Under the pieces are notes generated by a model. That model saw only the letters and a list, made by a program, of their open reading frames with translations. It had not been told where the DNA came from and searched no databases. A stretch of 64,000 bases of DNA from Thelonectria olida (taxonomy: Eukaryota; Ascomycota; Sordariomycetes; Hypocreales; Nectriaceae), in the NCBI GenBank assembly GCA_020736575.1, contig JAGPYM010000005.1, positions 372,001 through 436,000 on the forward strand, given 5' to 3'. The position numbers and the translations under genes are program-made. The first letter of the stretch is position 1; the number at the start of each line of letters is the position of its first letter. This document shows, in pieces, positions 26,557 through 36,363 of this stretch.

Positions 26557-26600
26557 TTGAGCCAGCGTTGAGCCAGCGTGGAGCCAGCGTGGAACCAGCT
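26557..26600. repeat. 11-bp tandem repeat TKGAGCCAGCG, four copies
   Basis: Units start at 26557, 26568, 26579 and 26590. The first two are identical, the third differs at one base and the fourth at a few. The array sits about 1.65 kb upstream of the Medusa-like start codon. Confidence 0.85.
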
Positions 26601-26970
26601 CTGAGCCTTTGAGCAGTCAGGGGGCGGCTGGAGATGTTGTGAGGGGAACGGGTTGGGTCTCGTGGATCCGCGGCGTCCTAGATGGGTCCATGAGCCCATC
26701 CATGGATGGCTACCCACACCGCCTGTGGCCAAAATAGGAGCCCAGGAGAAGCCAATCCCGGCCGAATCCTGGTCCTTTGGCTAGCCCCGGCCCTGGGGTG
26801 CTCCATTGGGCAGCTGCTCCAGTCGGGCGTGCTGGTGAGGCGGCCATTGGCCACTTAATCAAACCCTGCCGACCCTTGTCACGTTTCTTCCATGCGTTGT
26901 CCCCCCGGTCCCTCCTTGTCTTGTTTGACTGCCTAGTTTGTGTCGTCTTGGACGAGGAAAAGACTCCATG

Positions 26971-28207
26971 ATGAGAGTTGTATCTTTTCCATCCTCCGTC
27001 CCATCCCACCATCCGCCCCCATCATCATCCTACACCCTACACCCTATACCCTTGCTATTTTCCAATTCACACCTCTTCTTGAACCGCACGCCCCTTTATC
27101 CCGAGGACTGTGGTCCGTCAGTTGTCTTGTGGCTTTTTGAAAGACATCGGTTTCTCTTGTGCTCTGGAGGAGGCGCAGATTCCGAAGTATCTCTCACTCT
27201 ACCCACACCGCTTACCACACCCTCCACGCCCCCTTTACACTTTGGCCAGGCAGAGGCTACGACTTGCAGAAGAGGGCCGAAAAGCAAAAGCAACTGAAGG
27301 CACTCCGGGAACTCGTCAATACTGTCTCGACAGTTGACCGTTGTCCACCGCTTCGCTGCGCTCTCATCCCAAGTATTTCATGCCATTAAGATCCCTGTGA
27401 CAGGGGGTCTTTGCGCGCTGGCCCAGCATCAACCATCTTCATATCAAAAACCGTTTCTCCCATCTCTCCCGCCTCTCTCCTCTCATAACCCTGGACGGAC
27501 GGGTCAAAGACTATACCTGGCACTACTTTACCTCCTCACCTGCCAAAAACTCCCGTCTCCTGTCTCCTGAGTCCCCGTTCTTTCCCATCCATCCCATCCT
27601 AATCCATTTGTCCATCTTTTACCCACTACAGATCATACCTTGTCTCCCCATCCCCATAATCTTGGTTCAAATACCCGCTCCCCTGCTCTCCTTTGTCTCC
27701 CCCCCCGTCGCCCGTCTGGCACACCCATCCTCCGATCGATCTTGCCTTCGTTCCGCTCCCAAGGCCTGTTTTCGTGTCTGTTTCCTGGCGCGTTCCTCAG
27801 AGTTTGTCTCTGTCCGGGAACTTCTTGTTCGAAAGCCCAAGACTTGGAGCAAAGAATTCGGCCTAGCTGGCTGCCTCCGAGCCTTCCACTCGTTATTTTT
27901 GTCTCGTCGAGTTCGACCAACCACTCAGCTAAGCGGTATTGCCACCCCCGTCTCGTTCTTTCTTCTATCCCCCCCCCGTCGTTTTCTCTGGTAGTCCGCG
28001 AGAACCGGGTTGCTTTATCATCATTACCGCTCCGAGCCTAGCCCGCCTCACCCGTGCAATCCCAGTCTTCACCAGGGGCTGTCCACTTAAACACCTCCCA
28101 GGCCCGGCGCCATCAAGGAGAAAATAAAACACCAACGCGTCCGACTTGGTGCTATCCTTTTTTCTAACCGTCGCCCATGAGAGCTTCTTCACGTTCATGA
28201 TTTACTA
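26971..28207 (+). promoter_or_regulatory. Pyrimidine-rich leader of the Medusa-like gene
   Basis: Between 26974 and 28176 only one plus-strand ATG occurs, at 27380, and it opens a six-codon frame (MPLRSL). From 27383 to 28176 (794 bases) there is none. The sequence is dominated by CT tracts. This is the expected look of a long fungal 5' UTR under selection against upstream starts. A TTTCTAAC branch-like motif at about 28162 and TACTAATG ... CCATGCAG at 28203-28228 leave open that an intron ends at 28228. Confidence 0.55.
28177..28200 (+). promoter_or_regulatory. Short upstream frames just before the Medusa-like start
   Basis: An ATG at 28177 opens a seven-codon frame ending with TGA at 28198-28200. 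A second ATG at 28197 opens a three-codon frame whose TAA (28206-28208) overlaps the proposed start codon at 28208. If this DNA is exonic, the arrangement favours reinitiation. If an intron ends at 28228, these frames are spliced out. Confidence 0.4.
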
Positions 28208-31200
28208 ATGGGTCTTCTCTCCATGCAGCATCATCCGCAGCACCAGCAACAGGGTCCGCCGCCTCCCCAGCATCTGCACTCGCGACCCCCGAGCATCGTT
28301 CACCAGCAGCATCAACCCCAGGCACCTCCACCACCGCAGCAGCATCAAGGCGCGTACTCTTCGTCACACTCGCTCTCTCAAGCATATCAACCCAGCACGC
28401 AGACGACGGGCAACCAGGAAAACCTCAACTACTACAATCATCCCAGCCCCTACAGCACACCAGGTGCCACCAGCGGATACACATCCGCAGGTACGTCTTT
28501 TTCTATTCGCTGCTTCGCGGTGGCTTTATTTTTCATTTTTCGCGTCGCGATACTCGACAGCTGACAAAAACTCGGTCATGCAGATACATCCGATATGATG
28601 GCCGCCGCACAAATGCCGAGACCACCCTACCCTCCCATGTCATACCATACGCCTCAGTCCAATTCTCCCGCTTCCGTCGCCTCTCCTTCTCAACATGAAC
28701 AGCACCGAAGCATCTACGCCCAACCGCCGTCGCAGCATTTGCAGCAGTCAATGTACTATCAGCAGAACCAGTACCAGCCAATGCCTCCTCAGGCGACGCA
28801 GTCTCCCTATGCGCAGCACGCGCCGCACCCCCAGCAGCCCATGACTTCTCAGCCAAACATGATGATGTCGCAGAGCGCACCTCAGAACCAGATGAGCCAA
28901 CACCCGGCGCAACACCAGGCACAGCACCAAGCTCAACATGCTCAGCACGCGCAACACACACACCCTGGTATGACGGGTAGCCCTCGACCTAAGATCGAAT
29001 CGCAGGTTCCCCTCCAACTCCAAAAGCCACAATCCTCACCTATGCCTCCCGCGGCCCACCACCCTCAGAACGGCGCCCAACTCCAGAGTCCCGGAAACGC
29101 CCCCCCCGGCATCAACCCTAACGCTGCCCCCGGACCAATTCCTGCGACGACTCCTCTCGTGGTTCGACAGGACGGCAACGGCGTTCAGTGGATCGCGTTT
29201 GAGTATTCGAGGGACCGCGTCAAGATGGAGTACACGATTCGCTGCGATGTCGAGTCGGTCAATATTGACGAACTCACGCCCGAGTTCAAGCAGGAGAACT
29301 GCGTGTACCCTCGCGCCTGCTGCCCCAAGGACCAGTATCGTGGAAACCGCTTGATGTACGAGACTGACTGCAACCGGGTTGGATGGGCACTGGCGGAGCT
29401 TAACATTCCTCTCCGAGGCAAGCGAGGTCTTATTCAGCGAGCCGTTGATAGCTGGCGAAACAGCAACCAGGATCCCCGACTCCGAAGCCGACGTGTGCGA
29501 CGAATGGCCAAGATGAACAACCGAAAGCAGGTCCAGGCCTCGCCGCATCCCAGTGCCGCCAGCATGCCCGGTCCTAGCGTCCCTCAAGGGATCCATGGCG
29601 GACCTGGCCCTATGGGACCTGGCACTCCGGCCATGGGCAAGCCCGGCCTCAGCAACATGGGTCAGCCCATGCATCACCACCACGCGGGAGGGCACCCCGA
29701 CGGCACCACCCAGGGTGGCGGAGACGAAGTTGGTATGTTCCACCAGATGTGATTTAAGAACCCTCGCATCTGCATTTGCAGCACTCGTCTGCGCCTTCAC
29801 GCGTCCTCAACACCTCATCCTTCACCGCCATCACCAACCATCCTTCACAAAAACTGCCTTTGTCCGACAAATGTTGTGTTGATTAATTGATACCAAGACT
29901 CCCATTTTCCCTTGTCACAAAATTTCCCTTACACACGTCCATATTACCTGTGTCCTGTTTTTGTCTGTTCTTGCTTTGCGATTTACGTTTGGGAACGGGT
30001 TTGTCACCTCCTTGTCTTTTTTGTTAAATAGCACGGGTCGCCATCACTTACTGCACCGTCGTCTTACACAGCATGCCGCCGTGGCACGAGGGGTCACCAG
30101 GAACTCTTTTTTGTTGGCACAGTTCTGTACATTACCATAAAGTCGCACACAGTTGCTGCCGCTACTAGTTGTTTGCTTTGCTTCTGGGTTTGCGCGACTC
30201 CTAGACGAGTTCAATCTGCCTTCTGGCCTCATCAACTTGCTTCGCCGTTGGCTTGGTTCTGGCTTTCAGACCAAAAACACAAACACAATGTTTCAGGGAT
30301 GGATAATATCCCATGTTTTGCTTTACTCTGCTTTGCTTACCCGGGAATTCGGACCTCCCTTGTTTGTCTGAGTTTAATCACGTTTGCGTTTGCTGGCTTC
30401 TAACCGCTCACCCCATATCTCACCTCACTTCACAATCATCAACCACCATCTAGTAAGGAGATGAGCTAACCCGGCGGCTTCTAGGCGGTGGAGATTCTTA
30501 TGAACACCATCACCACCAGGCTCCCACTGCTCAAGCTTCCTCTGCCGACAACGTGAGGCCGGCTCACGTGTTCTCTGGATATAACAATACGCCCTACCCT
30601 GCTAGCGGCCCAATGTCTCACATGGCTCCCCACGCCGGCGGCCCTGTCTCTGCAAAGCGACAGAACCGCACCGACGAGCCTGACGACCTTTTCCCTGACA
30701 TTCCTGAAGCGAAGAAGCGCAAGTTCATCCTTGTCGAGGATAATGTAAGGGGATCCCGTCTCCGTGTCCGAGTCACCCTTGAGGGCGTCGACACCAACGA
30801 GATCCCCGATAGCTTCCGCAAGGGAGCCAGTGTCTACCCTCGCAGCTACTTCCCACGTGAAATGCAAAGCCCCCCCCCTAGTGCTACCGGCTCGCGCTTC
30901 TTCGAGGATGATGCAGACGATGACAAGGTCCAGGAGACGGAAGGTCGTGAGGCTAGTCGTCGTGGTGCTCCTCGACGTGGCAAGGAGATGGTCAAGGTCC
31001 CCATGGGCGGCGAGAGCTCGGGTGAAGTTGCCATCCCTCGCATGAGGAAGAGCACCCGTGGTAAGGAGGTCCGTCTCAACGACCTCGGTTACCGCATGGC
31101 CTGGCTTCAGAGCCGAGTGTTCGCTGGTCGAACCGTGTTCCTCCAACGTGCTCGTAAGTTACTCGATGTACCTCACCTAGCTGAATGTTTACTGACACGA

Positions 31201-31354
31201 GTTCGCAGTGGACTGCTACCGCAACAAGACCCGTGCCGCTATTGAGAGCATCATGCAGGACGTCAAGACTGTTGCGCCTCACTATGAGACGCGTGTCGGA
31301 AAGCGACGTTGGAATGAGCGCATGCGCCGTGGAGAGAAGAAGGAAGAGGAGTAA
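28208..31354 (+). CDS. Glutamine-rich nuclear regulator with duplicated DUF8032-like domain; Medusa/Acr1/Ren1 candidate
   Basis: Four exons, 28208-28490, 28584-29732, 30485-31153 and 31209-31354, give 748 residues with every junction in phase. Residues 1-250 are rich in Gln, His and Pro. Residues about 290-400 form a conserved block running from QWIAFEYSRDRVKMEY through CVYPRACCPKDQY to GKRGLIQRAVDSWRN, followed by a basic stretch RSRRVRR. Residues about 555-735 repeat the same pattern in diverged form (SVYPRSYFPRE, LNDLGYRMAWL, RTVFLQRALDCYRN) with an acidic insert; KKRK just before is a nuclear localisation candidate. I associate the block with the fungal DUF8032 family. The glutamine-rich layout, size and long leader fit the Medusa/Acropetal/Ren1 conidiophore regulators, but I cannot confirm this by alignment. 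The start is uncertain: 28208 and 28223 are in frame, and an intron may end at 28228. The 752 bp third gap is unusually long, and reading through it adds five residues and stops. Confidence 0.75.
29733..30484 (+). other. 752 bp intron of the Medusa-like gene with an in-frame stop close to the donor
   Basis: The donor is GTATGT and the acceptor is TTCTAG at 30479-30484. If retained, translation continues for five residues (MFHQM after Gly) to TGA at 29750-29752. That isoform would keep the first conserved domain and lack the second. Confidence 0.6.
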
Positions 31355-32726
31355 TACCTCAATGTCTCACCTCTCTCGCTAATCGACCTTCTTCCCTTTT
31401 CCCTCCTCATCGGCCTCTCTCTTTTCTGTTTTGGTTTTGGGGATAAAAGAGTGCACGTTTCTGGTTGTTTCTGGTTGATTGTGTTAACGATACCATTCTG
31501 CGATGGCGACGAAGACGACGCCTTCTCCCTTCTTTTCCTTATTGGCTGTCATGCCGAAGGACTTTCTCAACTTTTTTTTTTGCTTTGCATGGATCTTGTA
31601 CCTGGACGACCGAAGCAGGGCCTTTTCTTTTCTTTCTCATTTCGATTGCACCTCGGTCCATTTTTGCGGAATCCGTTGCTTCATGCCGCCCCTGCTGCTC
31701 TTGGAGTTAATATCATTTGCTCTCTGTCGTGTGGTTTTTGTGTACACTAAAAATGGAAAGACGGCAGATGTCTAGAGGGACGGATGAGCAGGCTCTCGCG
31801 GTTCAAGGATGTCGACGTGGGCAGGGGGTTTGTTAGATTTGTGGGGGGTTGAGTTCTATGAGAATCAACCCCGGGATATATTCCCAGGGTGGTTTTTGAA
31901 CCCGGTGGACATGGGGACTCGGCTGGATGATGATAATGTGGCATGGGGCTTGCGGGCACTGGTTAGTTTTGCGATTTGATTTCCAAGCATGGCTTTGATC
32001 TTGGTAGACATGCTTGCTTTTTTCGTTGGCTATAATCAACGTTGTGTTTTGCGAGGTGAAATGGCGAGATTATTGACTGGAGATTCATGGCGACTTGTTG
32101 TATCTTGTGCATGTCATGAACTCATCAAACGAGGGACGTGAGGCTGAGTTGCAGGATGACTGAATCTTTCATCAAGAGAGAATCGAGATCGCTGATGACC
32201 ACGTTGGAAAAGGCTGTGGTCTGTTCGGGGCGGAAAGATATATCAGACATGGCTGTTCCCTGCCCCGCGATAGCTTAACTCATTAGTAGACTCGTGGGTG
32301 TGGACAAGCTTTTTAGCCCAGGGTTCGAAGTGACGACCAGATGGAGGCCAAGACGGCATCTAACAAGGGGAGGATGCGGAATGGGGGAACAAGGAGCAGA
32401 GTCTCCACAGGGTTTTCAAGGAAGACAACTCCAGGGATCAGAGTCCCCAGGGTTGGAGATTTGAACCATTCAGAGGACGATCCGAGCAACCCATGCTGCG
32501 GCTGAGTCTTGGAGAAGTTGGCTGGCTTTTTCAGCTGAGACTTATGACACCCATTGCTGCAGAATGCGAGGAGAGGAGAGATGATATGTAGTCCTCTTCT
32601 CTTCATCATTTGGTCGCATTCGGAAACTTAGCAGATGTAGCAAGAAAGTCGATAGCCCTTGAGCTTGAGAAAGGAGAAAGATCTATTGATCAAGGCTGAA
32701 AGCGATTGTTTGGCGTCCAACCTGCA
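31355..32726. other. Intergenic, 3' region of the Medusa-like gene and promoter of the next gene
   Basis: T-rich sequence from 31390 to 31750 is compatible with a 3' UTR. The remainder holds short unsupported frames only. I see no RNA gene. Confidence 0.5.
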
Positions 32727-32996
32727 TGCTCCATTCGTATTTCGAGGGGCGCCGCGGCCCAACTAGCTGAGCCCAGTGACAAGCCACTTCTCTCGACTCC
32801 CTCCTCCTTCTCCTCCCACCTTCGTGTTCCCCTCCCTCGTCTTCTCTCACTACATACATACCCTTTATCGGCAAAGACTGAGCGAAACAGAAACCACGGC
32901 ATTGAACAGCGCAAACTGCAACGTCCCACTGCAACGAAACCGAGCAACGAACAACGGCCCACTGGCACATCGCCAGCGCCGCCTCAACCACTCACA
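32727..32996 (+). promoter_or_regulatory. ATG-free leader of the proline/glutamine-rich gene
   Basis: No ATG occurs for 270 bases before the start at 32997. A CT-rich tract at 32790-32860 is followed by an A/C-rich stretch, a common arrangement near fungal transcription starts. The frame of the gene is open upstream, but only through this leader-like sequence. Confidence 0.5.
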
Positions 32997-35794
32997 ATGG
33001 CACACAACTACAACAACCCCTTCAACCCTTACGCCGCCGCGAACCCAGACTACCCGCCGCCCCTATTCGCCGCCGAGCTCGAGGCCATCAACGTGGGATC
33101 GCGCCCCCCCGCCGGCGCAACCCAGGGCCCCGATGGAGGCTTCGTCTTCGAAATGCCCGCCGAGTCGCCCGCCGCACCGAAACAAGACGAACAGAAGCCG
33201 CCCGCGGAACAGCAAGAGACGACGAACCAGGAGACTGCGTCCGCCCAGCAGGCATCCCAGGCGAACCCGTGGCCCTTTTATCTGGATCTTTCCGGGGGGC
33301 AGAAGCCTGCGCCCGATGCGAAGGATGGGGGGAACGGCGGATACAAGGCGTACCCGGGCCCAGGCGGACAGCATGAACAGCCTACAAAGAACAACGGGAA
33401 CCAGGAAACATTGCCGCAAAAAGACCATGCGAACGTCAACGATGAGCCGCCTCGCGTCCCCAACGCGACACGCCCGCCAACGTCAGCGCCGACCAGTCCC
33501 GACCCAGGAAACCAGAGCTACTCTCCCTATCCGGCGCCGCTGACGCTCTCCCACCGCCCTGCGAAGCCAGCGTCGCCCTCTCCTCAGGCGTTCAAGCCGT
33601 ATTCGCCTCCGGCGACTCAGGGCGGTCGTACGCCGCCGCCGCCGCAGCATCATCAGCAGCAACAGCCCGTCGGTGTGGGAAGGACGCAGTCGCAGTCGAC
33701 GACACATTCGACGACCTCGGTGTCGTATCAACCGTACCGGCCACAATCGCCGTCTGGAGCGGGCACCAAGACTGGAGCTGGAGCTGGAGCTGGAGGTGTT
33801 GGTGTTGGTATTGATGCTGCTTCGAGTCCGCCTCCTGGAGGCACACCTCAACCGTATCCTACTGGCGCCGCGCCGCATCACTTTTACACCCCGCCGGCCA
33901 ACCTTCCATCAAACTCTCGCCCACCGAGCGCGGGCTCTCGGCCTGGTTCGAGGCCTCCAACTGCTCCGCCGGCGGCTTCTCCCGTTCCCGCACCTGCTCC
34001 TGTTGCCGTCCCTGCGGCTGCTGCTCCGCCGGTTGCTCCCACTCCTACACCCCCGGCCGCTCCCGCATCGCAGGTTCCGCCGCCTCAATTCCAGAACGCC
34101 GTCTCGCCGGTAACCCTAGGACAACAATCGTCACCCGCCGTTGGCTTTGTTTCTCCCCAACCCGCGACTGTGCCATTGGCGCCTTTGTCAAGCCCGACCC
34201 CCCGTCCGGTTGCACCAGCGCTTGATGCTGGGGCACCATACCCTCAACCGCAATATGCTGCAACCCCCGTAGCAGGTCCGAACTATGGCCCGGCGCCGAC
34301 GGCGACACCCGTGGTTTCTTCTCCACCCTTGGCCGCGCCGTGTGCCGGAGGAGCCACATATCCCCCTACTCTCCTCCGGCGAACGCGGGGTATAACATCC
34401 CCCAACCAACCTACGCCCCGACTCCTGCTCCTGCTCCTGCAGTTCCTGGAATGTCCCCAATGCTTTCACAGAACACTGGTCCGGCGGCTGTTCAGCAGCC
34501 AGTACCCCCTCCGCAAGGTGTCACAGTTACGACAGGACCGCAGTCAGCGTCCACCATGACTCCAACGTCACCACCTCCTCCCTACTCCCAGGCGGCTCCC
34601 CTGAGACCGGGATCACAGCCGCCACCTGCGGGACAGGCAGCGTTCAAACCGCCTGTTTCGCCTGGTTCTGTTCCTCCTGGGCAGGCTCATCCTCCGCCAG
34701 ACCAGACTGCTCCTCCAGGGCAATTCCCTCCAAATCAAGCACTACATACAGGCCAAGCTCCTCCGGGTCAATACCCTCCTGGCCAGTATCACCCAGGCCA
34801 AGCACCGCCAGGGCAATTGCCACCAGGTCAAGTGCCTCAAGGTCAAGCACCGCCGGGTCAAGCACCAACAGCGCAATTGCCACCAGGTCAAGTGCCCCAG
34901 GGCCATATACCCCAAGGCCAAGTACCGCCAGGGCAGATTCCACAGGGCCAATTCTCCCCGGGTCAAGCCCCTCAAGGGCAGATTCCACAAGGCCAATTCT
35001 CTCCGGGTCAAGTCCCTCCTGGTCAATACCCCTCCAGCCAATACCCCCATGGTCAATTCTCTCCAGGCCAACCCCCTCAAGGCCAATATCCGCCCTCCGG
35101 ACATCCCCAACAGCCTGTATATGCCGCTCCTGGCCAATACCCCTTTCCTAGCCAGTATCCTCCCACTCAAGCTCCTCCCGGCCAAGTTCCTCCCGGCCAA
35201 GAGTTCGGGCAAACATCATACTCTCAATATCCAACCCAGCCCACCTACGCACCAATGGGCGAATCTACTCCAGGTCAAGTTCCTGGTCAAATGCCATACA
35301 ACCCTGCGGCACCTCCGTTGCCCCCTCGACCAGAGGGACAACTTCAAGGGAACTATACTCCTGGTACTTTTGGCGCACCTACGGGTTACAACCCGGCGAA
35401 CTTCCCACCTCCGCCAAAGACGCATTATAACCCCCTTCCACCACCGTTGCCTACGAGACCTGGTTCAGGAAAGATCTTTACAAGTGCCAATGCGAAGAAG
35501 TGGTTTGATAAGACGAACCACGTTCTCGAGAGTAGACTGGCACCTATCCTGCAGGGTTCGGTAGATCCCAAGCATAAGCCTGTTCCCGGGCATCAACCTC
35601 AACAGCAAGTACCTGTTGGCCAATATCAAAACCAATATCAAGGCCAATATCAGTCGCCGCATTTGCAGCCGCAGTACCAACCACCGCATCTTGCGCCCCA
35701 GTATCATGGAGCTCCAGCAACTGGGGTCACCCCTGGCACACCAGGCCAGAATCAAGGTTCTACTGGACAACAGAACGGACAACAGAGATACTGA
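32997..35794 (+). CDS. Proline/glutamine-rich low-complexity protein with PGQ repeats; frame break at 34362-34366
   Basis: The product would be about 930 residues if one reading break is bridged. The ATG at 32997 (CACAATGG) starts MAHNYNNPFNPYAAANPDY. The frame stays open to 34559, but proline/glutamine-rich coding character moves to the -1 frame at about 34340-34367 and continues to TGA at 35792-35794. The best junction is a C5 run at 34362-34366: one more C would join ...GGATYPP to YSPPANAGYN. No GT-AG intron with the needed length fits. The second half has about thirty xPxGQ repeats (34660-35215). A more ordinary segment near the C-terminus (KIFTSANAKKWFDKTNHVLE) may be a small conserved helix. 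No catalytic domain is visible; a disordered scaffold is likely. Either the assembly lost a base or this allele is broken. Confidence 0.65.
34660..35215 (+). repeat. 15-bp coding minisatellite encoding xPxGQ pentapeptides
   Basis: About thirty imperfect units encode PPGQ, SPGQ, PQGQ and similar, with third-base variation that shows the units are old and under coding constraint. The array lies in the second frame of the proline/glutamine-rich gene. Confidence 0.85.
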
Positions 35795-36330
35795 GAATAT
35801 GAATTGGGTAAATGAAACTTGGTGTGGGATGGAGATATGGTCATGTTGACTTTGATCTGGCTGGACGTTGTTGAGGAATATTCATCAATGAACATTTAGA
35901 GCAAGCGAGCATTTGCAGACATTTAGAAGCCCGTGAATTCAAAAAATGATTTTACATATTTCCTGGGGTTGCACAGTTGATTCCCCTGTGACTGACGTAA
36001 TGATGGGCCTCTGGGGAAGACCTTCGCTTGTTTTCGTTCAGTACCTACCTCACGACTCCCCGCTGACGATGCATCACTGTCAAGGAAGGTATCTTGATGT
36101 ATTTCGTGACGTCGGGAGTTTGGTCAAGTTCTTGAATGTTGGTGAGGTTGAGGGACTTCCGAGATACGACGTGGCGCAGTGTCGTGGCTGAGCATCAATT
36201 GAACTTTTGTGCGTGAGATGTCTCATGACAACGTGACGGTTCATGAAATGGGTGATTACTCTGGTTCAGAATTGGTCGCGAGAGTTGTAAGTTATGGGTC
36301 TCAGTCTCAGTCTTGGTCTCAGTCGTCGTG

Positions 36331-36363
36331 GCTCCCGAAACAGTCAACTTTGCTCCCGAAACA
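36331..36363. repeat. Direct repeat GCTCCCGAAACA, two copies
   Basis: Identical 12-bp copies at 36331-36342 and 36352-36363, preceded by a CTCAGT-rich run at about 36299-36325. Noncoding. Confidence 0.75.

Larger units (their letters stand above)
12149..26966. other. Gene-free stretch of nearly 15 kb
   Basis: No open frame here has a recognisable domain, the codon preference of neighbouring genes, or a believable exon chain. The longest frames are 24548-25378 on plus (276 codons) and 19133-19921 on minus (262 codons). Both are rich in Trp, Cys, His and Arg, as expected of frames opening by chance. The first few hundred bases carry the 3' UTR of the DUF8035-type gene. The stretch contains scattered GTAC-centred palindromes, a G11 run, an 11-bp tandem repeat and one ATG-poor block at 23871-24774. 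It is best read as upstream regulatory DNA or noncoding-RNA territory of the Medusa-like gene that follows. Confidence 0.5.

Noticed and set aside
29036..29800. 254-codon minus-strand frame opposite the Medusa-like gene (with a similar one at 30481-31146)
   Set aside because: Antisense shadows; the plus strand carries the conserved domains and the spliced frame.
32706..32996. Upstream extension of the proline/glutamine-rich frame to 32706
   Set aside because: The stretch is CT-rich and ATG-poor like a leader, and its translation differs in character from the protein that begins at 32997.
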